From the NCBI RefSeq assembly GCF_016735585.2, contig NZ_JAERSE020000004.1, positions 555,220 to 619,219 of the forward strand: a stretch of 64,000 bases of DNA. The letters are read 5' to 3'. Positions 15,604-23,390 of this stretch are shown here, one piece after another (position 1 is the stretch's first letter; every line of letters begins with the position of its first letter). Source of the stretch: Chryseobacterium tagetis. Its GTDB lineage: Bacteria > Bacteroidota > Bacteroidia > Flavobacteriales > Weeksellaceae. Both the position numbers and the translations under genes were made by a program. The notes beneath the pieces are model-generated. The model made no database searches. It was not told the DNA's origin and saw only the letters and a program-made list of their open reading frames with translations.

Positions 15604-16677
15604 TTAGTTTTCTAAATAATTTCTCCATTTTTTTACAGCATCCGCCATATCTTTCGGCATTGGGCTCTCAAAATATAATTCTTTCTTCGTCGTCGGATGT
15701 ATAAATCCTAATGTATGGGCATGAAGCGCATGTCTAGGCAAAATTTCAAATACATTTTTTATAAACTGCTTATACTTAGGAAGATTCACTCCACGAAGAG
15801 GGGTATGACCTTCATATCTTTCATCATTAAACAGGGTATGACCGATATGTTTGAAGTGTGCTCTGATCTGGTGAGTCCTTCCGGTTTCCAGTTTACACTC
15901 TACCCAGGTCATATATTTAAATCTTTCCAATACTTTATAGTGCGTTACTGCATGTTTCCCCTGGCTTCCGTCTTCATAGGTATGCATCTGCATTCTGTTT
16001 TTAGGATGTCGGCCGATATGACCTCGTATGGTCCCTTCATCATCCTGCACATTCCCCCATACAAAAGCCCAATACAGTCTCTTTGTTTTTCTGTCAAAAA
16101 ACTGTTTTGCCAAAAAGCTTAACGCGTATTCATTTTTGGCTATCACCAATAACCCTGAAGTATCTTTATCTATTCTATGTACCAATCCTACTCTGTCAAG
16201 ATCAGATTTAGCGCCGTTCTTTTCAAAATGAAAAGCCAGTGCATTCACTAATGTTCCGTCCCAGTTTCCAAATCCGGGATGAACTACCATTCCTGGATCC
16301 TTATCTACTACCACAAGGTCATCATCTTCATAAACGATATTAATCGGAATATCTTGTGGAATAATTACATTTTGTCTCGGAGGATGCGCCAACAATACTG
16401 AAATCTGATCTCCCGGTTTTACACGGTAGTTCTGTTTTACAGCAACTCCGTTTACAATAACGTTTCCGGCTCTACAGGTCTGGGAAATTTTATTTCTTGA
16501 AGAATTCTGACGAAAAATTAATAAAAACTTATCAATCCTTAATGGTTCCTGACTTTTATCAACAGTGAGATTAAGATGCTCATATAATCCTTTATTTTCT
16601 TCATCAATATCGATATTATCAATACTGTCGGTATTCAATAATTCTTCATCTAAAAAATCTTCGTTATCTTCTGTCAT
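15604..16677 (-). CDS. RluD-type 23S rRNA pseudouridine synthase
   Basis: RluA/RluD family enzyme, 357 residues. An acidic N-terminal extension (EDNEDFLDEELL) precedes an S4 RNA-binding domain (~45-95, RIDKFLL through KPGDQISV) and the synthase core with VHRIDKDTSGLL (catalytic Asp about 170), ETGRTHQIRAH and HALHAHTLGF. RluD makes pseudouridines in helix 69 of 23S rRNA in E. coli; the exact target sites here are inferred. The ATG at 16677 is preferred to an upstream in-frame TTG (16698), which lies inside the preceding gene's terminator hairpin. Confidence 0.92.
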   Translation of the reverse strand: MTEDNEDFLDEELLNTDSIDNIDIDEENKGLYEHLNLTVDKSQEPLRIDKFLLIFRQNSSRNKISQTCRAGNVIVNGVAVKQNYRVKPGDQISVLLAHPPRQNVIIPQDIPINIVYEDDDLVVVDKDPGMVVHPGFGNWDGTLVNALAFHFEKNGAKSDLDRVGLVHRIDKDTSGLLVIAKNEYALSFLAKQFFDRKTKRLYWAFVWGNVQDDEGTIRGHIGRHPKNRMQMHTYEDGSQGKHAVTHYKVLERFKYMTWVECKLETGRTHQIRAHFKHIGHTLFNDERYEGHTPLRGVNLPKYKQFIKNVFEILPRHALHAHTLGFIHPTTKKELYFESPMPKDMADAVKKWRNYLEN

Positions 16678-16695
16678 TGTTTTATATTTTTTACG

Positions 16696-16728
16696 CAAAA
16701 GGCCTCAACATGGTAAAGTTGAAGCCTA
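16696..16728 (-). terminator. Intrinsic terminator of the PASTA gene
   Basis: On the minus strand AGGCTTCAAC pairs with GTTGAGGCCT (one mismatch) around an 8-nt loop, then TTTTG. It sits between the PASTA gene and the RluD-type gene. Confidence 0.65.
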
Positions 16729-16750
16729 TAATTTTATAATAATAGTACTA

Positions 16751-17806
16751 TTATTGAATAATTACATTTTTAGCCTTTGGTTTTTCAGCAGGTTTCTGTG
16801 TCGTTCCTTTGGTATTACTTCCTGCTGCTTTTGTTTTATCTTCAGTAGAAGTTGTCGAAGGCTTTACATTCGTAGTCTTTTGAGGCTCAGTTTTAGCAGG
16901 CTCCGGTTTAGGAGTTTCTTTTTTAGGAGCCGGAGGAGCCTGTTCTTCTAAATGAGGAGGATCTACAGTTACTTCTTCATATCTTACAGGAGGAAGAGCC
17001 GTATCTACCTTCATACGATACATAGAATTAAGCTGGTCTATTTTACTTCTCAATTCAGCAGGTGTTCTTTTACTTGCCCAAAGATCGATCTGCATTCCCT
17101 GATCCCGTACATCGCCTGCACCCGGATCCTGATAATAAACAATATCGGATTCGTCTTTCCCTCCGTCTTCATATTCTACTACACCTACTTCAAATTTGCT
17201 TCTTATGATAAGTGCTTTTGCTTCTTTTACCGTTAAACCAACAACACTAGGAATTCCAATGTTTCTCATCGGTCCGGAACCAATCACTACATCTACGATA
17301 GAAAATCTTGGAAGTTTCGTTTTAGGCTTTACTTCTACTCCTTTAAATAAAACTCTAAGAACCGCATCTTTCTGGATACTTGGTTCATATATCGTATCTC
17401 CTACTTTTAATCCTACCTGTTCCAATCTTTGGAAAGCCAGTCCGGAGTATTTATTGATTACATCAGGAAGAGCAATTGCCGCCCAGGTTTTAGGATTAAC
17501 TTTCAATCTTACCGTTCTTCCGTCTTTTACGCGGGAACCTGGTGAAGGAAATACCTGAAGTACCTGAAAAGGTCTGAACTTAGGATCATACTTAGAACTG
17601 TCTACTTCATATTCCAATCCTGTATCATCCAATATTTTGATTGCTTCGTGCACTGTTTTATTAACCACGTTTGGAACAGGAATTTCCTGCCCATGATTAG
17701 TATGATATTCTAACCAACGGAAGGTAAGCCACACCAACCCCACAAAAACGCCGATGGCTACTAATAAATTCACTAAAACTTTCCAATTGAAAAGTGATTT
17801 AAACAT
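16751..17806 (-). CDS. PASTA domain-containing membrane protein
   Basis: 351 residues: one N-terminal transmembrane helix (VLVNLLVAIGVFVGLVWLTF), then three PASTA domains beginning at IPVPNVVNKTVHEAIKIL (~42), ALPDVINKYSGLAFQRLE (~112) and IGIPSVVGLTVKEAKALI (~185). A long low-complexity Pro/Lys/Glu/Thr tail occupies the last ~75 residues. PASTA domains bind peptidoglycan or muropeptides in characterised proteins. No kinase or transpeptidase domain is attached, as in other flavobacterial homologues. It diverges from ddl, which fits a wall-related role. Confidence 0.9.
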   Translation of the reverse strand: MFKSLFNWKVLVNLLVAIGVFVGLVWLTFRWLEYHTNHGQEIPVPNVVNKTVHEAIKILDDTGLEYEVDSSKYDPKFRPFQVLQVFPSPGSRVKDGRTVRLKVNPKTWAAIALPDVINKYSGLAFQRLEQVGLKVGDTIYEPSIQKDAVLRVLFKGVEVKPKTKLPRFSIVDVVIGSGPMRNIGIPSVVGLTVKEAKALIIRSKFEVGVVEYEDGGKDESDIVYYQDPGAGDVRDQGMQIDLWASKRTPAELRSKIDQLNSMYRMKVDTALPPVRYEEVTVDPPHLEEQAPPAPKKETPKPEPAKTEPQKTTNVKPSTTSTEDKTKAAGSNTKGTTQKPAEKPKAKNVIIQ

Positions 17807-17832
17807 ACTTAAAATGACTTTAATTATAACGG

Positions 17833-17840
17833 CAAATATA
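17833..17840 (-). promoter_or_regulatory. Promoter -7 element (TATATTTG) for the PASTA gene
   Basis: CAAATATA on the plus strand, 26 nt upstream of the PASTA ATG in the divergent gap with ddl. Confidence 0.5.
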
Positions 17841-17930
17841 GCTAATAATTTTAGAATGTACTTTTATTTAACACAATTCATTCAGATTTTAAAATTTCTT
17901 ATTTTCCCGAATTAGATTCCATAAAATCAT

Positions 17931-17938
17931 TAAATTTG
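17931..17938 (+). promoter_or_regulatory. Promoter -7 element (TAAATTTG) for ddl
   Basis: TAAATTTG lies 21 nt upstream of the ddl ATG. No clear TTG -33 box was seen. Confidence 0.55.
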
Positions 17939-17959
17939 CTTCATTGATACTATATAGAT

Positions 17960-18943
17960 ATGAGCAAAAAAAACGTTGCCGTAGTCATGGGTGGCTATTC
18001 TGATGAATATGTTGTGTCCCTGAAAAGCGGTCAATTGATCTATGATTCTTTAGACAGAAACTTATACAATGTATATAAAGTAGTCATTCTTAAAAATGAA
18101 TGGTATTTTTTGGATGAAAATGATAAAAAATACAGCATTAACAAAGGTGATTTTTCAGTCTCATTAGATAATAATGAAACATTACAATTTGATGTCTGCT
18201 TTAATATCATTCACGGAACTCCGGGCGAAAACGGAATTCTTCAGGCGTACTGGGACGCTATCGGACAAAGATATACCGGTTGTGATTTTTACCAAAGTGC
18301 CTTAACATTCAATAAAAAAGACACCTTAGCGGTACTTTCAAAATACGGAATTCCTTCCGCAAAAAGTGTTTATTTAAGAAAAGGAGAAGAAATCAACGTT
18401 GACGAAATCGTGGAAAACCTTGGGCTTCCAGTTTTTGTTAAGCCCAACCAATCCGGATCTTCTTTAGGAATTTCAAAAGTTAAAGAAAAGTCTGAGCTGA
18501 TTGCAGCAACCGAAATTGCTTTTAAAGAAGATGATGAAATCTTAATTGAAAGTTTCCTAGACGGAATGGAAGTGTCTGTGGGAGTTATTGATTACAAAGG
18601 AGAAACCATCGTTTTAGGAATTACAGAAATCGTTCCTCAAAATGAATTTTTCGATTATGAAGCAAAATACGAAGGCGCTTCCGAAGAAATTACTCCGGCA
18701 AGAATTGATGACGAAACAAGACTCAGAGTAGAAGAAATTTCAAAAAGAGCTTACAATTCACTGGGAATGAGCGGCTTCTCAAGAAGTGAATATATCTTAA
18801 TGAACGGTATTCCTTATATGCTGGAAATGAATACAAACCCAGGATTCTCTCCTGCAAGTATTCTTCCTCAACAGGCAAAAATCTACGGGATCTCTATTAC
18901 CGATCTTTGTGGAAATGAAGTTGAAAAGGCACTTAGCAAATAG
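17960..18943 (+). CDS. ddl: D-alanine--D-alanine ligase
   Basis: ATP-grasp ligase joining two D-Ala for peptidoglycan precursors, 327 residues. Landmarks: VVMGGYSDEYVVSLKSG at the N-terminus, IIHGTPGENGILQAYWD (HGxxGExG), PVFVKPNQSGSSLGISKV (ATP-binding grasp), and the C-terminal metal/substrate segment YMLEMNTNPGFSPASI with GMSGFSRSEY. First gene of a plus run with a secreted protein and coaD. Confidence 0.96.
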   Translation: MSKKNVAVVMGGYSDEYVVSLKSGQLIYDSLDRNLYNVYKVVILKNEWYFLDENDKKYSINKGDFSVSLDNNETLQFDVCFNIIHGTPGENGILQAYWDAIGQRYTGCDFYQSALTFNKKDTLAVLSKYGIPSAKSVYLRKGEEINVDEIVENLGLPVFVKPNQSGSSLGISKVKEKSELIAATEIAFKEDDEILIESFLDGMEVSVGVIDYKGETIVLGITEIVPQNEFFDYEAKYEGASEEITPARIDDETRLRVEEISKRAYNSLGMSGFSRSEYILMNGIPYMLEMNTNPGFSPASILPQQAKIYGISITDLCGNEVEKALSK

Positions 18944-18948
18944 AAATA

Positions 18949-19401
18949 ATGAAGAATTTTTCAATAATTTTATTTTTAATACCTTTTTGGGGAATTTCTC
19001 AAAATGTAGAAACCCTTAAATTAAATATTCCTAAAACGAATCTTGAACCTAAAGATATTAGCTTTAAAGAAGATGCTATTTATTTAGATAAAAAAAAGTG
19101 TTTTGGATATGTTATGAAACACGACATTACAATTGACAATGAAATAGCACCAAATTACTTTGAGATTACCTCTCAGGATAATGCTGTTTTATTTTCAGGA
19201 ATTATTAAAAAAGATGAATCTGGAAATTTTGAAAACATTATTAATTTCAGACCAATTGAAAAATTGTATAAAAATTCAAAAATTATAGGAAGAAATAAAT
19301 TAATTTTAAACTTATCTTCCAATCAAGTTTTAAATAATGATTGTACCTTAAATATTGATAATTTGAGGTTATTTTACGAAAAATCAAACGAAAACAACTA
19401 A
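18949..19401 (+). CDS. Secreted hypothetical protein between ddl and coaD
   Basis: 150 residues with a short Sec signal (SIILFLIPFWGISQ). The mature part is beta-rich and polar (TIDNEIAPNYFEITSQDN), with two Cys (in KKKCFGYVM and NDCTLNID) that could form a disulphide. Family not recognised. Five nt after ddl and 4 nt before coaD, so certainly in their transcript. It is more AT-rich and lysine/asparagine-rich than its neighbours, suggesting a fast-evolving or recently acquired gene. Confidence 0.75.
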   Translation: MKNFSIILFLIPFWGISQNVETLKLNIPKTNLEPKDISFKEDAIYLDKKKCFGYVMKHDITIDNEIAPNYFEITSQDNAVLFSGIIKKDESGNFENIINFRPIEKLYKNSKIIGRNKLILNLSSNQVLNNDCTLNIDNLRLFYEKSNENN

Positions 19402-19405
19402 GAAT

Positions 19406-19876
19406 ATGAAAGTTGCTGTTTTCCCGGGATCTTTTGATCCTATTACTCTAGGACATTACGACATTATAGAAAGAGCGGCTCCGCTTTTCGATAAATTAAT
19501 CATTGCAATCGGGCAGAATTCTCAGAAAAAATATATGTTTCCTCTGGAAAAAAGGATAGAATTCATTCAAAATTCCGTGGCAGAATTCCCCAACGTGGAA
19601 GTCGATTTTTTTGAAGGCTTAACCGTTGATTATTGTTTTGAAAAAAATGCGCAATACATCATCAGAGGTTTAAGAAATCCCGCAGATTTCGAATTTGAAA
19701 AAGCCATTGCCCATACCAACAGAACACTGGCTCATAAAAAACTGGAAACTGTATTTTTATTAACTTCATCAGGAAAATCCTTTATCAGCAGTAGTATTGT
19801 AAGAGAAATCATCAACCATGGCGGAGAATATGAACTCTTGGTTCCCGATTCTGTAAGAGTTGAAAAAGAAAAATAA
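19406..19876 (+). CDS. coaD: Phosphopantetheine adenylyltransferase
   Basis: Transfers AMP from ATP to 4'-phosphopantetheine, the penultimate step of CoA synthesis. AVFPGSFDPITLGHYDII carries the nucleotidyltransferase motif (T/HxGH variant with Thr14 and His17). IIRGLRNPADFEFEKAIAHTNR, and the ISSSIVREI motif near residue 130, are typical. 156 residues, normal size. Confidence 0.96.
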   Translation: MKVAVFPGSFDPITLGHYDIIERAAPLFDKLIIAIGQNSQKKYMFPLEKRIEFIQNSVAEFPNVEVDFFEGLTVDYCFEKNAQYIIRGLRNPADFEFEKAIAHTNRTLAHKKLETVFLLTSSGKSFISSSIVREIINHGGEYELLVPDSVRVEKEK

Positions 19877-19894
19877 AAAATTTCAATAAGCTTT

Positions 19895-19962
19895 AAATGA
19901 TAGTTGAAGAATGGTAGAAAATTTGCTTAAGAAGAAATCATTCATCAACTATCATTTATTTT
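19895..19962 (+). terminator. Long-loop hairpin with T-run after coaD
   Basis: AAATGATAGTTGA (19895-19907) pairs perfectly with TCAACTATCATTT (19945-19957) across a 37-nt loop and is followed by ATTTTTTAT. It may terminate the ddl-coaD transcript or be a small mobile palindrome. Confidence 0.45.
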
Positions 19963-19971
19963 TTATAAAAC

Positions 19972-20607
19972 ATGCACGAACAGTTCAATTTTGCCATAGA
20001 AGTACTGGGAACCATTTCCTTTTCAATGTCGGGAAGCTTTGCCGCCATGCAGAAACGTCTTGATCCTTTCGGTGTGCTTATTATTGCCTTTGTCACATCT
20101 GTTGGTGGCGGAACTGTGAGAGACCTTTTATTGGATATTCCGGTTTTCTGGATGCACGATCTTCTTACCTGTGCGTTAATTATCCTGACCAGTATTTTCA
20201 CCATGATTTTTAAATCTTTGGAAAAAAACTTTCAGGTCACTTTATTTATTTTTGACAGTTTCGGACTAGGGTTGTTTACAATAATTGGGATTCAAAAAGG
20301 ATTGAATGCAGATATCCATCCATTAATTTGTGTTGGTTTAGGAACCATTACAGGCTGTTTCGGAGGTATTATACGGGATATTTTACTCAATCGAATTCCA
20401 TTGATCTTTAGAAAAGAAATTTATGCCACGGCTTGTATTGTAGGCGGTTCTATATTCTTGCTCTTAACAAAATTCACTCCTCTTTCTTTTACCGTAATCC
20501 AGATTTTTACGATTTTATTAATTGTAGCCATCAGAACATTAGCTGTAAAATACCATTGGCAAATTCCTAAATTTTATGGGTATGATCATAATAATTCTGA
20601 AATGTAA
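19972..20607 (+). CDS. TRIC-type cation channel family protein (YadS/UPF0126)
   Basis: 211 residues with about seven hydrophobic segments arranged as two repeats, each carrying the glycine-rich kink and RDxLL motif (SVGGGTVRDLLLDIP at ~44-58 and CFGGIIRDILLNRIP at ~130-144). Prokaryotic TRIC proteins form trimeric monovalent cation channels. Start at the ATG after the long hairpin; no neighbour indicates a specific role. Confidence 0.9.
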   Translation: MHEQFNFAIEVLGTISFSMSGSFAAMQKRLDPFGVLIIAFVTSVGGGTVRDLLLDIPVFWMHDLLTCALIILTSIFTMIFKSLEKNFQVTLFIFDSFGLGLFTIIGIQKGLNADIHPLICVGLGTITGCFGGIIRDILLNRIPLIFRKEIYATACIVGGSIFLLLTKFTPLSFTVIQIFTILLIVAIRTLAVKYHWQIPKFYGYDHNNSEM

Positions 20608-20713
20608 TTTAAAATCAAACCTAATATATCAATAAAGCTTCATCAGATCAACAAATTGATTCTTATTTGCTCAGTTTTCCAATATATTTTAAATTAATCT
20701 TTGCGTCAAAAAT

Positions 20714-21040
20714 TCTCCCGCAGATTTTGCAGATCGCACAGATGTTTGTGTTTAAAATTTATATGATATTTTTAAATCTGCTCAATTAGCGATATCTGCG
20801 AGACAAAAGATTTTGTCTTATCATTTGTGAGAAACAAGTTCCGATTTTTTATATTCTCCCGCAGATTTTGCAGATCGCACAGATGTTTGTGTTTAAAATT
20901 TATATGATGTTTTTAAATCTACTCAATTAGCGAGATCTGCGAGACAAAAGATTTTGTCTTATCATTTGTGAGAAACAAGTTTCGATTTTTTTATTCTCTC
21001 GCAGATTTTTCAGATCATGCAGATGTCTGTGTTTTATTGT
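20714..21040. repeat. Tandem repeat array, family B (two full ~141-bp units plus a partial third)
   Basis: Units starting near 20714, 20855 and 20995 share CGCAGATTTTGCAGATCGCA, GTTTGTGTTTAAAATTTATA and AGACAAAAGATTTTGTCT, the last containing the palindrome GACAAAAnnTTTTGTC. The first two units are almost identical; the third is truncated and diverged. The same sequence occurs inverted at 30930-31165. No coding potential; the rest of the 20608-21143 gap holds only the next gene's terminator. Confidence 0.8.
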
Positions 21041-21085
21041 TCGTATTTATTTTTAAAACAATATTGCTATCAAAAGTACAAACAA

Positions 21086-21112
21086 CAAAAGCACCTAAAT
21101 TAGATGCTTTTA
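21086..21112 (-). terminator. Intrinsic terminator of the TPR-like gene
   Basis: AAAAGCA and TGCTTTT close a hairpin that includes CTAA/TTAG, with a T-run on the minus strand downstream of the gene ending at 21144. Confidence 0.65.
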
Positions 21113-21143
21113 TTTTATAAATCGATTCCGAAATTTCTCTCAA

Positions 21144-21710
21144 TTAAAAGAATTTCCCTCTGTTTCTCATATTAGGATTATGCATATGTTTCTGCATTGT
21201 TGGCATTTTCAGCTGGTCTTTCATCATTTTGATCTGATCCGTCATCATTCCTGCACTGTCCAATCTCTTTGCTTCGTCCAGTAGTTTTTGACCTTCCTGT
21301 TTTCTTCCTTTAGAGATTGCAGCCGCTGCCAAATTCAATGTTGCCATTGCTCTGTCATGTTTCATATTCAAACCATAATCCAACGCTTTTCTCATTAAAG
21401 GCTCCACTTTTGTCGGGTGATCCTGAGCTTGTGTCAATCCCAATAAATAATGGAAATATCCATATTGAGATTTATGAAGCTGAGTTTTGTAGTTAGTAAT
21501 GCTTTGTAACCAAACAGCCGCTTTTTCCATATTTTGTTTTCTCAATTGCCAGAAAGCCAACAAAATATATTCGTTTTTAAAGAAAAGTAAAACAGGCGCA
21601 GCAGCAATAACAACCAAAACAATTCCCCACCCGATGTTTCTGTTCATCATCAGATAAACTGCTACTGCAAGAATAATTGCAGAGATTACAAACTTTATGT
21701 ATTTATTCAT
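21144..21710 (-). CDS. Membrane protein with TPR-like cytoplasmic domain (hypothetical)
   Basis: 188 residues. Two adjacent transmembrane helices (FVISAIILAVAVYLMM and GIVLVVIAAAPVLLFF, ~6-45) are followed by helical repeats (AFWQLRKQNMEKAAVWLQ, YGYFHYLLGLTQAQ, ALDYGLNMKHDRAMATLNLA) resembling degenerate TPRs, and a Met/Lys-rich, basic C-terminus. The helical repeats suggest a protein-interaction scaffold; no specific family is recognised. Single gene with its own -7 box and terminator. Confidence 0.75.
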   Translation of the reverse strand: MNKYIKFVISAIILAVAVYLMMNRNIGWGIVLVVIAAAPVLLFFKNEYILLAFWQLRKQNMEKAAVWLQSITNYKTQLHKSQYGYFHYLLGLTQAQDHPTKVEPLMRKALDYGLNMKHDRAMATLNLAAAAISKGRKQEGQKLLDEAKRLDSAGMMTDQIKMMKDQLKMPTMQKHMHNPNMRNRGKFF

Positions 21711-21728
21711 TATTAAATTTTAGAAGTG

Positions 21729-21736
21729 CAAAGATA
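21729..21736 (-). promoter_or_regulatory. Promoter -7 element (TATCTTTG)
   Basis: CAAAGATA on the plus strand, 18 nt upstream of the ATG at 21710. Confidence 0.5.
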
Positions 21737-21785
21737 AAACATTTAAATATTAGATGCTAGAAGTAAGAAGCCAGAATTCTCACAA

Positions 21786-22280
21786 CTATTCACTCTTAAT
21801 TTTTTCGTAGGTCTGAAAACAAAAATCATATTGATTTTTTTCATCCTTCTCATGGCAAACCTCCCCTACTTTTTTCCAGACTTTTGGATCAATTTTCGGG
21901 AAATAGGTATCTGCTTTTAAATCTGCTTTTACTAAAGTTACTTCCAGCTTATCAACAACATCCATGGTCTGCTCATAAATATTTCCGCCACCGATAATGA
22001 AAACCTCTTCATCAATCTTTTTGGCAAATTTCACAGCTTCTTTAATACTTCCTACAATTAAAATTCCTTCCTCAAACCAGTCTTTTTTTCTGGATACAAC
22101 AATATTCGTACGGTTAGGAAGAGGTTTTCCAATACTTTCGTATGTTTTTCTTCCCATGATAATCGGATGTCCCGAAGTCAGGTCTTTAAAATGTTTTAAA
22201 TCTTTCGGAAGATGCCAAAGTAACTGGTTTTCAAAACCAATCTCGTTCTTCTCTCCCATTGCCACCACTATTGTTGTCAT
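21786..22280 (-). CDS. folA: Dihydrofolate reductase
   Basis: Reduces dihydrofolate with NADPH, 164 residues. Landmarks: VVAMGEKNEIGFENQLLWHLPKDL in part (NxLLWHLPxDLKHFK substrate site), GHPIIMGRKTYESIG (NADPH phosphate), RTNIVVSR, and VFIIGGGNIYEQ (GGGxIY nucleotide loop). Chromosomal-type sequence, not an integron dfr cassette. Divergent from lemA. Confidence 0.96.
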   Translation of the reverse strand: MTTIVVAMGEKNEIGFENQLLWHLPKDLKHFKDLTSGHPIIMGRKTYESIGKPLPNRTNIVVSRKKDWFEEGILIVGSIKEAVKFAKKIDEEVFIIGGGNIYEQTMDVVDKLEVTLVKADLKADTYFPKIDPKVWKKVGEVCHEKDEKNQYDFCFQTYEKIKSE

Positions 22281-22296
22281 TCAAATTAATTTTCCA

Positions 22297-22304
22297 CAAA
22301 ATTA
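22297..22304 (-). promoter_or_regulatory. Promoter -7 element (TAATTTTG) for folA
   Basis: CAAAATTA on the plus strand, 16 nt upstream of the folA ATG. Confidence 0.5.
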
Positions 22305-22316
22305 GCACATAATTTG

Positions 22317-22324
22317 TATATTTG
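22317..22324 (+). promoter_or_regulatory. Promoter -7 element (TATATTTG) for the lemA operon
   Basis: TATATTTG lies 29 nt upstream of the lemA ATG, 12 bp from the divergent folA element. Confidence 0.5.
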
Positions 22325-22353
22325 GTTAGAACAAGAATTTAAAAAAATTAAAC

Positions 22354-22962
22354 ATGAAAAACAAGGGCTGTCTGAGCGCCGGAACTATCGGTATTGCTCT
22401 TCTAGTAATCGTTGCTATTCTTTTTTTCTGGGGTAAAAACGGATATAATAATTTCGTAGCTCAGGAGCAGGAAGTCATCACCAAATGGGCGAATGTAGAA
22501 ACCGTTTATCAGAAAAGAGCGAATCTTATCCCGAATTTGGAAAGAACGGTAAAATCATATTCAAAATTTGAACAGGAAACCCTTACAAAAGTAGTTGAAG
22601 CCCGTTCAAAAGCGACATCTATTAATATCGATCCAAGCAATATGACAGAACAGGATCTGGCAAGATTCCAGGCTGCACAAGGAGAATTATCCGGATCTTT
22701 AAGCCGTTTAATGGCCGTTGTAGAACAATACCCGAATCTAAAAGCCGATCAGCAATACATTAACTTCCAGAGAGAATATACTGCTATAGAAAATAGTATC
22801 AGAACTGAAACGGTTTATTACAACCAGGCAGTACAGAAATACAATACTTCTATTAAGCAGTTCCCTAACAATATTCTGGCAAACTTTACCAATTTCAAAG
22901 AAAAGCCAGCATTCAAGGCTGAAGCAGGAGCAGAAAAAGCACCTGAAGCATTCTCAGAATAA
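22354..22962 (+). CDS. LemA family protein
   Basis: 202 residues. One N-terminal transmembrane helix (GTIGIALLVIVAILFFW) is followed by the conserved helical LemA core: NFVAQEQEVITKWANVETVYQKRANLIPNL in part, LTKVVEARSKAT, YPNLKADQQYINFQ and ENSIRTETVYYNQAVQKYN. LemA proteins are membrane-anchored helical bundles of unclear function. Here the gene overlaps the following TPM-domain gene by one base; LemA-TPM-TPM is a recurrent bacteroidete gene order. Confidence 0.93.
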   Translation: MKNKGCLSAGTIGIALLVIVAILFFWGKNGYNNFVAQEQEVITKWANVETVYQKRANLIPNLERTVKSYSKFEQETLTKVVEARSKATSINIDPSNMTEQDLARFQAAQGELSGSLSRLMAVVEQYPNLKADQQYINFQREYTAIENSIRTETVYYNQAVQKYNTSIKQFPNNILANFTNFKEKPAFKAEAGAEKAPEAFSE

Positions 22963-23390
22963 TGAAAAGTTTCCTTACAGATCAGCAAATAGCTTCCCTA
23001 GTGGAAGCTATTCAATCAGCAGAAGAACACTCTACGGGTGAGATCAGAGTGCATGTCGATTCGAATACTGAAAATGACAATGCTAAAACAGCGTTTAAGA
23101 TTTTCGAAAAACTATGCCTCAATAAAACCACTGAGAAAAATGCTGTGCTTTTCCATGTAAATTTCGAACAAAAATACCTTACCATTATTGGTGACACGGG
23201 AATTCACGAGAAAGTACAGCAATCCTATTGGGATCGTCTGCATGATTATATTACCACTGAATTTGCCAAAGGAAATTATTATAAAGCATTAAAAAGTGCA
23301 ATTCTGGAAACAGGGCTTGAACTTAAAAAACATTTTCCGGTAACAGGAGAAAACCCCAACCAATTACCCAATGAAATTACGTTCTCTTAA
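22962..23390 (+). CDS. TPM domain-containing protein, short form
   Basis: 142 residues without signal peptide. The TPM/DUF477 core is visible: AIQSAEEHSTGEIRVHVDS, NAVLFHVNFEQKYLTIIGDTGI and DYITTEFAKGNYYKAL. Lacks the membrane helix and Gly-rich tail of its neighbour, so it is likely cytoplasmic or works with the membrane partners. Overlaps lemA by 1 nt and the next gene by 20 nt. Confidence 0.88.
   Translation: MKSFLTDQQIASLVEAIQSAEEHSTGEIRVHVDSNTENDNAKTAFKIFEKLCLNKTTEKNAVLFHVNFEQKYLTIIGDTGIHEKVQQSYWDRLHDYITTEFAKGNYYKALKSAILETGLELKKHFPVTGENPNQLPNEITFS

Noticed and set aside
20714..21040. CRISPR array
   Set aside because: Units are ~141 bp, nearly identical throughout, with no alternating unique spacers and no cas genes.
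21786..22280. Acquired trimethoprim-resistance dfr cassette
   Set aside because: No attC site or integrase, and the gene sits in a normal core context with a native-type promoter.
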